Source of the DNA: Colimorpha sp964483145 | Lineage (GTDB): Bacteria; Bacteroidota; Bacteroidia; Bacteroidales; P3 | NCBI GenBank assembly: GCA_964483145.1 | Contig: CAZAAK010000006.1 | Coordinates: 1-44,232 of the forward strand | Length of the DNA: 44,232 bases | Direction: 5' to 3' | Part shown: one piece after another, positions 1 to 8,898 of the stretch | Position numbering within the stretch: the stretch's first letter is position 1 | Layout of the letters: every line of letters begins with the position of its first letter | Made by a program: the position numbers and the translations under genes | The notes under the pieces: model-generated | Databases searched by the model: none | Told to the model about the DNA's origin: nothing | The model's input: only the letters and a program-made list of their open reading frames with translations

Positions 1-61
1 AATTTTTCTTTCTGCAACCTATGCGGTTGTCTAAAATTCCGGGAGTATTATATTCATGATG

Positions 62-69
62 CAAAATTA
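62..69 (-). promoter_or_regulatory. -7 promoter element (TAATTTTG), reading left
   Basis: Read on the minus strand, this is TAATTTTG followed by CA, matching the Bacteroidota -7 consensus TAnnTTTG. It points out of the left edge of the window, so its gene is not visible. It lies about 100 bases from the rsgA promoter on the other strand, making 1-233 a divergent promoter region. I see no convincing -33 TTTG at the usual distance. Confidence 0.5.
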
Positions 70-167
70 CAAAAATAATATCATTTCGTGCATTGTATTC
101 GGCCAAATATATTTCGGGGTAGGTTGCAGTGAGACTGTTTTTTTGTCTTTGTTCCGTTTTTTCTTTG

Positions 168-175
168 TATTTTTG
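168..175 (+). promoter_or_regulatory. -7 promoter element (TATTTTTG) of rsgA
   Basis: TATTTTTG followed by CA matches TAnnTTTG. Upstream TTTG copies at 142-145 and 148-151 could serve as the -33 element, but neither spacing is ideal (22 and 16 bases). The rsgA start at 234 leaves a leader of roughly 50 bases. The rest of 1-233 contains no supportable gene. Confidence 0.6.
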
Positions 176-233
176 CAAACTCAAATGGAATGGATTAGGA
201 CTGTATATGAGGCCATTACAAATATATTAACGC

Positions 234-1220
234 ATGGTAGGACTGGTAATACGCACAACTGGTAGCTGGTATAAAGTGTTGCCGAAAGATTGTTTGAAAT
301 CTGTATCCAATCACTGTTGGGAGCATCATGTGGTGGATTGTCGGTTGAGGGGTAACTATCGGTTGAGGGGCAACAAGCAGACCAATCCGGTGGCTGTTGG
401 CGATTGGGTAGAGTTTCTGTTGCAACAAGACGGCACTGGGGTAATTGACAAGGTGCATGATCGCCGAAACTATATTGTGCGTAAAGCCACTAAGTTAAGC
501 AAGCTAACCCATGTTATTGCTGCTAATCTCGATAGGCTTTGTATTGTAGCTACATTGGGTTTCCCTCGCACCTCGACCGGCTTTATCGATCGGTTGCTAG
601 TGACGGCGGAAGCTTACCGTATTCCAGCTTGCATTATTTTCAATAAATGCGACCTCTATGAGAACGATTTATGGGAGTTGTACAACGAGTTAAAGGCCAT
701 TTATGAGGATGTTGGCTATTCTGTATATGCCGTCAGTGCCCTCAATGGAGTTGGCATTGGGGATATAAGTCAATTGATATCTGGTCAAACCACCCTTTTT
801 TGCGGTCACTCCGGTGTAGGCAAATCCGCTCTACTCAATGCTATAGTGCCTGATTTGAACCTCCGTGTAGGACAGGTGAGCAAATGGAGCGCAAAGGGCA
901 AGCACACTACAACCTTTGCCGAGATGTTTCCATTGACGACAACCTCTTTGGGAGGGGATGAGACTCGCCAAACTTTCCTTATCGACACTCCTGGCATTAA
1001 AGAGTTTGGAATGGTAGATTTTTCGCCCGAAGAACTTTCCCGTTTCTTCCCCGAAATGAGGCGGGTGCTTCATGGATGCCATTTTGCCAACTGCACCCAT
1101 CGGCATGAACCCCATTGTGCTGTCAGAAAAGCCGTAGAAGAGGGTACTGTCAGCATGGAACGTTACAACAACTACTTGGGTATTTACGACCAAATCGTCA
1201 ACGGCAACCAACCCCGTTAA
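234..1220 (+). CDS. rsgA: ribosome small-subunit-dependent GTPase RsgA
   Basis: Circularly permuted GTPase of 328 residues that checks maturation of the 30S subunit in the cytoplasm. The sequence shows an N-terminal OB-fold region (about 1-80), then GTPase motifs in permuted order: G4 NKCD at 137-140, the P-loop GHSGVGKS at 191-198 and G3 DTPG at 251-254. A C-terminal zinc-knuckle-like cluster follows, with C282, C287, H289 and C295. The permuted order and zinc cluster are diagnostic of RsgA. Length is normal for the family. The ATG at 234 begins a sequence that runs straight into the OB fold, so I kept it. It is transcribed alone and convergently with infB and tRNA-Arg. Confidence 0.97.
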   Translation: MVGLVIRTTGSWYKVLPKDCLKSVSNHCWEHHVVDCRLRGNYRLRGNKQTNPVAVGDWVEFLLQQDGTGVIDKVHDRRNYIVRKATKLSKLTHVIAANLDRLCIVATLGFPRTSTGFIDRLLVTAEAYRIPACIIFNKCDLYENDLWELYNELKAIYEDVGYSVYAVSALNGVGIGDISQLISGQTTLFCGHSGVGKSALLNAIVPDLNLRVGQVSKWSAKGKHTTTFAEMFPLTTTSLGGDETRQTFLIDTPGIKEFGMVDFSPEELSRFFPEMRRVLHGCHFANCTHRHEPHCAVRKAVEEGTVSMERYNNYLGIYDQIVNGNQPR

Positions 1221-1221
1221 C

Positions 1222-1247
1222 CGAGCAGGCGTGCCTCGTTTTTTTTT
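1222..1247 (+). terminator. probable terminator of rsgA
   Basis: Directly after the rsgA stop codon there is a short imperfect GC-rich hairpin (CGAG...CTCG around GGC/GCC) followed by nine T residues. It is a plausible but weak intrinsic terminator in the rsgA direction, ending two bases before the 3' end of the opposing tRNA-Arg. Confidence 0.45.
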
Positions 1248-1248
1248 G

Positions 1249-1320
1249 TACTCCGACCGGGAATCGAACCCGGATCTACTCTTTAGGAGAGAGTTATTCT
1301 ATCCATTGAACTATCAGAGC
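1249..1320 (-). tRNA. tRNA-Arg (anticodon CCT)
   Basis: The minus strand folds as a full 72-nt cloverleaf. The acceptor is GCTCTGA/TCGGAGT with two G-T pairs, the D stem GTTC/GAAT, the anticodon stem ACTCT/AGAGT with loop CTCCTAA (anticodon CCT), and the T arm CCGGG-TTCGATT-CCCGG; the discriminator base is A. CCA is not encoded. It reads AGG codons. It starts 22 bases after the infB stop codon on the same strand with no visible promoter of its own, so it is probably cut from the rimP-nusA-infB transcript. Confidence 0.95.
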
Positions 1321-1342
1321 AACTTGTCTGTGATTTATGGCG

Positions 1343-4300
1343 TCAGAGTTTGCGCTTGATTTCTATTATTTCATAGGCTTCAACAATATCTCCAACCTTA
1401 ATGTCGTTGAAATTCTCGATATTCAAGCCACAGTCCTGACCGCTGTATACTTCCTTAACATCGTCCTTGAACCGCTTGAGAGAGGCTAATTTGCCGGTAT
1501 AGACAACAATACCATCGCGGATGATGCGGATATTGTGCTGTCGGGTAATCTTGCCATCGAGGCACATACAACCGGCAATAGTGCCCACTTTGCTGATTTT
1601 GAAAGTTTCGCGGATTTCGAGGTTGGCCACAATCTTCTCCTGCGTCTCGGGGGAAAGCATACCCTCGATAGCATCTTTAAGCTCGTTGATGGCATCGTAG
1701 ATGATGCTGTAGAGGCGGATGTCGATATGCTCGGTTTCGGCCATCTTGCGGGCTCCCACAGAGGGACGAACCTGGAAACCAATGATAATGGCATCAGACG
1801 ACATGGCTAGCATGATATCACTCTCGGTAATCTGTCCAACGGCTTTGTGGATTACGTTGACCTGAACCTCATCTGTGGAAAGTTTCAACAAGGAGTCGGA
1901 GAGTGCCTCCACCGATCCGTCCACATCGCCTTTGACAATGATGTTGAGCTCTTTGAAATTGCCCAAGGCAATACGCCTGCCAATCTCGTCCAAGGTAAGG
2001 TGCGTCTGAGTGCGAAGCCCTTGCTCGCGTTGGAGTTGGGTGCGCTTGGATGCGATGTCCTTGGCCTCTTTCTCGTCTTCGGTAACATTAAATGTGTCGC
2101 CAGCCTGACATGCACCGGTGAGCCCAAGCAATAACACTGGCTGCGAAGGGCCTGCAGTCATCACCTCCTGATTGCGCTCGTTGTACATGGCGCGCACTTT
2201 GCCACTAATAGCACCCGCAACGATGGGGTCGCCTTTGTGCAGAGTGCCGTTTTCTACTAGTAGCTTAGCCACATAGCCGCGGCCTTTGTCCAAAGAACTT
2301 TCCAATACCGTACCTTTCGCCCGTTTGTTGGGGTTGCCTTTCAGCTCCATAATGTCGGCTTGCAAGATAACTTTCTCCAACAACTCCTCCACGTTGATAC
2401 CTTTCTTGGCACTGATATCTTGGCTCTGATACTTGCCGCCCCATTCCTCAACAAGCAGGTTCATATTGGCCAACTCGGTCTTGATGCGGTCGGGGTCGGC
2501 ACCAGGCTTGTCTATCTTGTTGATAGCAAAAATGATGGGGACACCAGCAGCCTGAGCGTGGTTGATGGCTTCAACGGTCTGAGGCATAATTTTGTCATCA
2601 GCGGCAATAACGATGATGGCGATGTCGGTAACTTTTGCGCCACGGGCGCGCATGGCAGTGAAGGCTTCGTGTCCGGGGGTATCAAGGAAGGTAATCTTAC
2701 GACCTTCTGCGGTGGTAACTTCATAAGCACCAATGTGCTGGGTGATGCCACCAGCCTCACCGGCAATAACGTTGGTTTTGCGGATATAGTCAAGTAGGGA
2801 TGTCTTGCCGTGGTCCACATGACCCATGACGGTGACAATGGGGTTACGGGTGATGAGGTCTTCGGGTTTGTCCTCTTCCTCAATTTTGTTCAGCTCGTCT
2901 ATGACGTCGGCACTGGCAAAATTAATCTCAAATCCGAACTCGTCGGCAATGAGTTTAATCGTTTCGGCATCAAGGCGCTGATTGATGCTGACGAAGATGC
3001 CTACCTGCATGCAGGTGCTGATAATCTTGGTTACAGGCACATTCATCATGGTGGCTAATTCGTTGGCGGTAACGAATTCGGTCACCTGCAACGTCTTCTG
3101 GCTCGCCATCTCGCTTAGTTGCTCCTCCTCAATACGCTGGTGGACTTTCTGTCGTTTCTCGCGGTTGTGTTTGGAGGTTTTGGACTTGCCCATTGGGCTT
3201 AGACGGGCCAATGTGTCGCGAATCTGCTTTTCAATCTCGGTGTCGTCAATTTCCACCTTTTGGCTTTTCTTGTCGGCTTTTTTCTTATTGCCTTTGCTAG
3301 AATTGCGATCGATGTTTCTGTCGCTCTTGGCATCATTGCCTCGATTGCTCTTTTGGGTGTTGCCACCCTTGTTTGTGGCTCCGTTGCCCCCAGCGACGGA
3401 AACCACCTTGTCGGATTGGTCTCCATTGTCGCTTACCTTTACGGCGGCTTTATTTCTAATGCGCTTGCGCTTTTTCTTTTCTCCAGCCGACGACTTGGGC
3501 TTGTCGAACTGGCTCAAGTCAATCTTGCCAACTACCGTGGTGCCCTCCAATTTCTGGTATTGGGTTTCAATGAACTCGGGCTCGGGCTTGTTAGCAGGCT
3601 TCTCGGCAGGTTTTGTCTCATTTAGAGTGTCAACCTGGACCTTCGCAGCCTCAGTCGTGGTGTCGGTAGCGGCCTCTTCCTTGGCCTTGGTGGTCTTTTT
3701 CTGGTCGCTAGGCTCGGAGGATTTCTTTTCCGTCTTATTCTTTTTCTTTTTATCGGGCCGTACTTTGCTGTTGATGGCGCTGAGGTCAATTTTGTTGATA
3801 ATGTTCAGCCCTCCAATCTGGGTAGGCTCAAAAGTATGTTCCTCCTCTGTGGGAGAAGTCTCTGCGGGAATTTCAACCGTAGGTTCCGACTCGGGTTCGG
3901 GGGGGGTAACCGGTACTGCTTCTTGAACAGGCGCTTCGTTGGCAGGCTTGGTATCGGGAACTGAGGTTTCGACAAGTGCGGGAGTTTCGGGCTCGTCGGG
4001 AGTGACGGCAGGTTCAACGGGCTTGCTGCTCTTGCTATTGTCGATATTGACGGTATTGTAGTTCTTGATAATCACCTCCTCATTCTCCTCTTTGATTTCA
4101 TCGGGGCTGGCTTCAATGACAACATTGCTACCACTGGGCGTAATTTCAATCTTGTCGGCCTGCTCTTTCACTGCACGCTCGGCCTGAAAGGCAGCTGCTA
4201 CCAGCGCATATTGCTCATCTGTGAGACGAATGTTGGGTAGGGCCTCCACCTGATGACCTTTCTTGGCCAGAAATTCTGTCAAAGTAGAAATGCCGACATT

Positions 4301-4360
4301 CAGTTCCTTTGCCGCTTTTTGTAGTCTGATTCCTTTTTTTTCTTCTTTCTCTTCTGCCAT
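1343..4360 (-). CDS. infB: translation initiation factor IF-2
   Basis: GTPase that brings initiator tRNA to the 30S P site and promotes subunit joining. The 1005-residue protein has an IF2N-type N-terminal segment (about 1-60). A long low-complexity linker rich in Lys, Glu, Pro and Thr follows to about residue 400, typical of Bacteroidota IF-2 and explaining the length. A second IF2N-like segment precedes the G domain. G motifs are GHVDHGKTS (about residue 510), DTPGHEAFT and NKIDKPGADPDR; the C-terminal fMet-tRNA-binding domains complete the protein. It is the last gene of rimP-nusA-infB, 106 bases after nusA. Confidence 0.98.
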   Translation of the reverse strand: MAEEKEEKKGIRLQKAAKELNVGISTLTEFLAKKGHQVEALPNIRLTDEQYALVAAAFQAERAVKEQADKIEITPSGSNVVIEASPDEIKEENEEVIIKNYNTVNIDNSKSSKPVEPAVTPDEPETPALVETSVPDTKPANEAPVQEAVPVTPPEPESEPTVEIPAETSPTEEEHTFEPTQIGGLNIINKIDLSAINSKVRPDKKKKNKTEKKSSEPSDQKKTTKAKEEAATDTTTEAAKVQVDTLNETKPAEKPANKPEPEFIETQYQKLEGTTVVGKIDLSQFDKPKSSAGEKKKRKRIRNKAAVKVSDNGDQSDKVVSVAGGNGATNKGGNTQKSNRGNDAKSDRNIDRNSSKGNKKKADKKSQKVEIDDTEIEKQIRDTLARLSPMGKSKTSKHNREKRQKVHQRIEEEQLSEMASQKTLQVTEFVTANELATMMNVPVTKIISTCMQVGIFVSINQRLDAETIKLIADEFGFEINFASADVIDELNKIEEEDKPEDLITRNPIVTVMGHVDHGKTSLLDYIRKTNVIAGEAGGITQHIGAYEVTTAEGRKITFLDTPGHEAFTAMRARGAKVTDIAIIVIAADDKIMPQTVEAINHAQAAGVPIIFAINKIDKPGADPDRIKTELANMNLLVEEWGGKYQSQDISAKKGINVEELLEKVILQADIMELKGNPNKRAKGTVLESSLDKGRGYVAKLLVENGTLHKGDPIVAGAISGKVRAMYNERNQEVMTAGPSQPVLLLGLTGACQAGDTFNVTEDEKEAKDIASKRTQLQREQGLRTQTHLTLDEIGRRIALGNFKELNIIVKGDVDGSVEALSDSLLKLSTDEVQVNVIHKAVGQITESDIMLAMSSDAIIIGFQVRPSVGARKMAETEHIDIRLYSIIYDAINELKDAIEGMLSPETQEKIVANLEIRETFKISKVGTIAGCMCLDGKITRQHNIRIIRDGIVVYTGKLASLKRFKDDVKEVYSGQDCGLNIENFNDIKVGDIVEAYEIIEIKRKL

Positions 4361-4466
4361 TTTACACTCCTTTTTTGTGGTTCAATTTGGGTTTGGGCCA
4401 ATTCTCTTTTTTGCCAAAATCGTTAGTCCGCTCACCTCTTTTGGGTTTGCAACGATTCGGTAGGGG

Positions 4467-5747
4467 CTATTCGCTCTTCTCTTCTCTGTTATTCTCTTTC
4501 ACATCTTCCTCATCCTCAAATTCGGCTTTCAAGATGCGGATGACATCGTCTATGGTTTCCTCTTCAAGGTCGGTACGGGTCAGCAACTCTTCCTTGCTCA
4601 AGGCTAGCACACTCTTGGCAGTGTCGCAACCGATGTTGATGAGCACATCAATAATCCATTGGTCGATATCGTCTGCAAATTCTTTCAGTTCAACATCGTC
4701 ACTGTCTTCGTCACCAGTGCGGTAAACGTCAATGTCAAAGCCTACTAACTTACTAGCAAGCTTGATGTTGTAACCGCCCTTGCCGATGGCCAAACTCAAC
4801 TGGTCGGGCTCCATAAAAACCTCAATTCGCTTCTCTTCCTCGAATACTTTCAGCGAGGATACTTTGGCAGGAGCCAGTGCCCGCTGCACCATAATATCCA
4901 ACCGGGGCGTGTAGTTGATTACATCGATGTTCTCGTTGCGAAGTTCGCGGACGATGCCGTGAATACGGGCACCCTTCACCCCCACGCAGGACCCCACTGG
5001 GTCTATTAAGTCGTCGTAACTCTCTACGGCAATCTTGGCGCGTTCGCCGGGGATGCGCACAATGTTTTTAACAGTGATAAGACCATCGTAAATCTCAGGC
5101 ACTTCGGCCTCAAGTAGACGCTCTAGGAAGATAGGTGATGTGCGGCTGAGGATGATGACGGGGTTGTTGTTCTTCATCTCCACTTTCAGCACCACTGCGC
5201 GCACGGTGTCGCCTTTGCGAAACCGGTCTGCAGGGATCTGCTCACTCTTGGGTAGCACCAGTTCAATCTTTTCTTCGTCCAAGACCAAAATCTCCTTGTT
5301 CCAGGGCTGATAAACTTCGCCAACTATTATCTCACCAACCTTCTCCTTGTACTTCTGGAAAATAAGCGATTTCTCGTAGTCCTGTATTTTGCTCGACAAA
5401 TTCTGGCGGATAGCCAAGATCTCGCGGCGGCCGAATTCAGTCAGATAGAAGGGTTCGGAACACTCCTCCCCAACCTCAAAGTCGTCCTCGATTTTGATGG
5501 CTTCGCTATATGCAATTTCCGTATTCTCGTCAGTTACCTGGCCGTCCTCGACAATGGTGCGGTTGCGGAAAATCTCCAAGTCGCCCTTGTCAATGTTGAC
5601 GATAATGTCGAAGTTATCCTCCGTACCGTAGCGCTTGGCCAAAGCCGTGCGGAACACCTCCTCTAGAATGTGCATCAGAGACTCGCGGTCAATGTTCTTG
5701 TATTCTTTGAATTCGGAAAAAGAATCGATCAGGTCTAGCGTCTTCAT
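4467..5747 (-). CDS. nusA: transcription termination/antitermination factor NusA
   Basis: RNA-polymerase-associated factor for pausing, termination and antitermination. The 426 residues contain the NusA N-terminal domain (about 1-130), an S1 domain (about 135-205), then two KH domains. Recognisable blocks are DPVGSCVGVKGARI and LSLAIGKGGYNIKLASKLV. A short, very acidic C-terminal tail replaces the longer repeats of proteobacterial NusA, as is usual in Bacteroidota. It sits between rimP and infB, the conserved arrangement across bacteria, and is read from the promoter upstream of rimP. Confidence 0.97.
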   Translation of the reverse strand: MKTLDLIDSFSEFKEYKNIDRESLMHILEEVFRTALAKRYGTEDNFDIIVNIDKGDLEIFRNRTIVEDGQVTDENTEIAYSEAIKIEDDFEVGEECSEPFYLTEFGRREILAIRQNLSSKIQDYEKSLIFQKYKEKVGEIIVGEVYQPWNKEILVLDEEKIELVLPKSEQIPADRFRKGDTVRAVVLKVEMKNNNPVIILSRTSPIFLERLLEAEVPEIYDGLITVKNIVRIPGERAKIAVESYDDLIDPVGSCVGVKGARIHGIVRELRNENIDVINYTPRLDIMVQRALAPAKVSSLKVFEEEKRIEVFMEPDQLSLAIGKGGYNIKLASKLVGFDIDVYRTGDEDSDDVELKEFADDIDQWIIDVLINIGCDTAKSVLALSKEELLTRTDLEEETIDDVIRILKAEFEDEEDVKENNREEKSE

Positions 5748-5811
5748 TTGACTTGTATTTGAACTGTGTTTGTTATTTCTCTTTGGATTGGACGGGCCGA
5801 GCCAGCGTAGG

Positions 5812-6255
5812 TCACTTGAAACTTAGCACTACTTTCGCCGACTTTACACCTGCATAGTCGAAAGTGAGCACCTGTGGAGCTACCTTCTTGCTACCTTTGG
5901 TTCGGATGGTAAACCGCTGCTCATCGCAGTCAGCTAAGGTACCTTCGTAACTTTTCCCTTCAAAGGTCTCTACGGTAAGGTCGCGACCGATTTGCCGACG
6001 GTATTGGCGAGGCATCTTCAGCGGGGCATCGGCCCCAGCGGAACTCACGTTGAGCTCAAAATCCTCTTCGTCTCGGTTCAGTTGTTTCTCCAAGGTTCGG
6101 CTCAACTCGATGCAGTCATCAATGTTGATGCCGTTGTCGCCGTCAATGTCCACAAAAATGCGGTTGTCAGGGGTGATTTTCATACTTACGAGGAATTTGT
6201 CGCTACCCTCTAGCGCGCTCTTGACGATGTCTAAAACCTTGAATTTGTCTATCAT
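5812..6255 (-). CDS. rimP: ribosome maturation factor RimP
   Basis: Small cytoplasmic factor (147 residues) needed for 30S assembly. Family features are visible: the N-terminal alpha/beta domain with a DIDGDNGINIDDCIELSR-type block and the ELNVSSAGADAPLK segment, followed by an SH3-like C-terminal domain. I chose the ATG at 6255; a TTG two codons upstream (6261) would also be in frame but is less likely. It is the first gene of rimP-nusA-infB, with a good promoter at 6299-6306. Confidence 0.95.
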   Translation of the reverse strand: MIDKFKVLDIVKSALEGSDKFLVSMKITPDNRIFVDIDGDNGINIDDCIELSRTLEKQLNRDEEDFELNVSSAGADAPLKMPRQYRRQIGRDLTVETFEGKSYEGTLADCDEQRFTIRTKGSKKVAPQVLTFDYAGVKSAKVVLSFK

Positions 6256-6298
6256 AAGCAATAAAAAAGGGAACCCACGTCCCCTCCATTAATCATTG

Positions 6299-6306
6299 CA
6301 AAGGTA
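6299..6306 (-). promoter_or_regulatory. -7 promoter element (TACCTTTG) of rimP-nusA-infB
   Basis: On the minus strand this reads TACCTTTG then CA, an exact TAnnTTTG match about 44 bases upstream of the rimP ATG. It most likely drives the whole rimP-nusA-infB(-tRNA-Arg) unit. The remaining bases up to the end of the symporter gene at 6461 hold no supportable gene. Confidence 0.7.
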
Positions 6307-6460
6307 CGGTTTTTTTTTAATTTGACAAGAAAAAATCTGAATCTCAGCAAAAAAAGATGCTCCTCGGCAATGCCTCAATGCCTTCTTGACCCTCATCGCA
6401 CGGGTTGCAACGGTCCTCTCCCTATCGTTTCCCGCTTTTGTGCAGGGTGGGGCGATGGCG

Positions 6461-8002
6461 TTATCGCTCTTGATTAGAGGCCTTTTTGGCTGTTGGACGG
6501 ACTTTTTCCACAATGTTCGGAATCACGATGACAACCACACTGGCAACAAGGCCGTAATAGACCGGGTCGGCTGGCAGTGCCGCGAGTTTGGCAACCAGCA
6601 TCGCTATCGTCCCCGTCACCATGGCTGGCACGATGGCACGGCTCTTGAACTTGCCGGGGAGGAAGAGGGCAAAACTCAAGGGCCACAACAACGCCACAGC
6701 CCGCAACCCCAACGACATGAACCCTAAATCATTGATGAAAGTCCCTTTCACTGAAAGGGCAACTGTCACCGCTAGGGATAGAATTCCAGCAATGGCCAGC
6801 CGGGTCTGTAACAGCTGAGAGCTTTTTCGCCCAGTAAGTTTAACTTTCAGTTTCCCTGCTACCACAGGCACCACATCGCGCACCACAATAGTGGCAGCCC
6901 CTAGCGACAGGCCGCTACCGCATCCCATGATGTTCACCAGCATAGCCCCCAAGGCGATGCCTCCCAACCAAGCTGGCATGTGGTTGAGCACAAAAGCCGG
7001 GAAGGCCTCCAGTGAGTTCTGAATCACCCCAATGCCTGTCGGCAAGGTCTCGCCGGCAGCCTTCATGGCGGCCAATTCGGCGGAGGTGACGTAGTGCCCC
7101 CGCATGTACATGCCAATCAGTGTACAGGCAGCCCCCAAAATGGGTATAAGAAAGGCGCAATAGAGTCCGCCACGGCGCGCCTTGGCTGTGGTGGCGCCCG
7201 ACCAAATGCCTTGGGCGTAGGTTTGGGTGCTCACCACACCCAGCATCAGCGACAAGCACCCGCCAATGTCCTTCAGCGGTCCGCGGGCCACAGGGTTGCC
7301 GTAGCGGTGGTGGATGCTTTCGATGTCGGTCAGCCCGTTAATGTGGCACAATTGGCTACTGGTGTAGATGTTTTCTATGTCGTGGCTGATACCTACAAAT
7401 CCGTTGCTTAGTACCCACACCGTTGCGCCTGCCGCTATGCAACTGATATATAGCAACACTAGCTTGACAATCCCGCCCGCCCCGGCACTCTGTATGCCAC
7501 CAAAGAGGACAAAAGCCATTATCAGCGCGGCGCTTACGATTGCCGCCCATGAAAGGGGTATATGGAACAGGCTGGTAACCATAGCCGAGGAGGAGAGAAC
7601 CTGCGCCATGATGCTGATAAAGATACCAATAAGGAATAGGGTGGATCCAACCGTCTCGGCTTTGTGCCCGTACTCCCGTGATACAATTTCCAGCAAGGTG
7701 GTGCAACCACTGCGGCGCAGTGGCCCTGCATAGAATAGCGCTAGAACAAGCCCGCCCAAGGCGGCACCAATGGTGAACCACCAAGCCGAGATGCCATAGC
7801 AGAAGGCCAGTTGGGCGGTGCCAATGGTGGATTGCCCTCCTACCAGGGTGCCTAGGATGGCTCCGCAGACCATCCAACTACCCGATTTCCCGCCAGTCAT
7901 AAAAGCCTTGGCGTCCTTGACCTTACGGCCCGAACATATGCTCACTAGCAGCAACATCCCCACTGTAAGCAGGATGCCAACGAGGTGAATAGGTGTAATC
8001 AT
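6461..8002 (-). CDS. sodium:solute symporter family (SSS) transporter
   Basis: Inner-membrane transporter of 513 residues with about 13 hydrophobic segments, expected to couple Na+ entry to solute uptake. The N-terminal half has the SSS-type pattern: a first helix followed by a charged FMTGGKSGSW segment, then a glycine-rich helix GAILGTLVGGQSTIGTAQLA. The substrate cannot be told from sequence. The ATG at 8002 overlaps the prmC stop codon as ATGA, implying translational coupling; an ATG at 8026 is in frame but lies inside prmC. It is the last gene of the rnhA-pnuC-prmC operon. The C terminus is short and basic. Confidence 0.88.
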   Translation of the reverse strand: MITPIHLVGILLTVGMLLLVSICSGRKVKDAKAFMTGGKSGSWMVCGAILGTLVGGQSTIGTAQLAFCYGISAWWFTIGAALGGLVLALFYAGPLRRSGCTTLLEIVSREYGHKAETVGSTLFLIGIFISIMAQVLSSSAMVTSLFHIPLSWAAIVSAALIMAFVLFGGIQSAGAGGIVKLVLLYISCIAAGATVWVLSNGFVGISHDIENIYTSSQLCHINGLTDIESIHHRYGNPVARGPLKDIGGCLSLMLGVVSTQTYAQGIWSGATTAKARRGGLYCAFLIPILGAACTLIGMYMRGHYVTSAELAAMKAAGETLPTGIGVIQNSLEAFPAFVLNHMPAWLGGIALGAMLVNIMGCGSGLSLGAATIVVRDVVPVVAGKLKVKLTGRKSSQLLQTRLAIAGILSLAVTVALSVKGTFINDLGFMSLGLRAVALLWPLSFALFLPGKFKSRAIVPAMVTGTIAMLVAKLAALPADPVYYGLVASVVVIVIPNIVEKVRPTAKKASNQER

Positions 8003-8898
8003 GGTTTGGTAGTGGCTATTATGCACCTGTCCTTGCCACGAAAGTCTTGTAGCAACTCGGGCTCAAAGCCCATGTTCTGCAGCAGACGGCAAGTCTCTGG
8101 GCCAAAGTGCTGGTTAATCTCAAGCACCAGCAATCCGCTAGGGGTGAGGCGTGGCAAGGTGTAGCGCCCTATGGCATAGTAGAATTTCAAGGGGTCGTCA
8201 TTGGGCACAAAAAGGGCTAGGCTAGGCTCGTAGTCCAGCACGTTGCGCTCCATGACGCTTCGCTCTTTCTCTTGGACGTAAGGAGGGTTGCCGACAATGA
8301 GGTCAAAGGTAGGGCAGGGGAGCGGGGGCTCCTCCTGCAAGATATCGGCCTCGACAAACCCGACCGATACACCGTTGCGGTTTGCGTTCTCCTGTGCTAT
8401 TGCCAAGGCTTGGCAGGAGATGTCCACACCATAGACTTTGGCTTCGGGGAACTCCTTGGCCAAGGCAATGGCAATGCAACCGCTACCGGTGCAGAGGTCC
8501 AGAATATTGCTCTTCGTAACAGTCAATCCCATGGCTTTCAGCCGATCCTGTGCCATCATTACAATTTCCTCTGTCTCCGGACGTGGTATCAGCACATCGG
8601 GCGAGACCGCTATCCGGCATCCGCAAAAATCGGTGTAGCCAATAATATATTGTATTGGGCGGTATTGTTTCAAACCCTCCACAGCCCAATGGAATTTCAG
8701 CAAATCCGACTGGTTGATGGTGTCGCCTCGGTGGAGCAACAGCTGGGCGGTATCCCAACCTAGATAGGTTTCGAAAAGCATTTGTACTAGCATGCGCAAC
8801 TCCCCCTTTGGATAATGTTCGTCCAGCTCGGTGTGGATGTACCGCTCAATGTCCCTAACCCGGTTGGATGGGATGTGCATGCAGGTGGTGTTAGGCAT
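7999..8898 (-). CDS. prmC: peptide chain release factor N5-glutamine methyltransferase
   Basis: SAM-dependent enzyme that methylates the GGQ glutamine of release factors RF1 and RF2. Of 299 residues, about 1-95 form the helical substrate-recognition domain. The Rossmann domain follows, with the SAM loop DLCTGSGCIAIALA and the catalytic motif NPPYVQEKE at about residue 200. The start at 8898 overlaps the end of pnuC by 8 bases; an in-frame ATG at 8880 is an alternative. The gene is coupled to the downstream symporter through an ATGA overlap. Confidence 0.96.
   Translation of the reverse strand: MPNTTCMHIPSNRVRDIERYIHTELDEHYPKGELRMLVQMLFETYLGWDTAQLLLHRGDTINQSDLLKFHWAVEGLKQYRPIQYIIGYTDFCGCRIAVSPDVLIPRPETEEIVMMAQDRLKAMGLTVTKSNILDLCTGSGCIAIALAKEFPEAKVYGVDISCQALAIAQENANRNGVSVGFVEADILQEEPPLPCPTFDLIVGNPPYVQEKERSVMERNVLDYEPSLALFVPNDDPLKFYYAIGRYTLPRLTPSGLLVLEINQHFGPETCRLLQNMGFEPELLQDFRGKDRCIIATTKP

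Noticed and set aside
56..265. 69-codon open frame at the left end
   Set aside because: Hydrophobic, Phe-rich text with no family pattern; it overlaps the rsgA promoter and start.
321..386. apparent 18-bp tandem duplication in rsgA (CGGTTGAGGGG twice)
   Set aside because: The encoded CRLRGNYRLRGNK fits the normal OB-fold pattern of Bacteroidota RsgA, so it is not a recent duplication.
2982..3926. 314-codon frame on the plus strand
   Set aside because: It lies wholly inside infB on the opposite strand. Its Ser/Leu/Phe-rich text is the mirror of the infB low-complexity linker.
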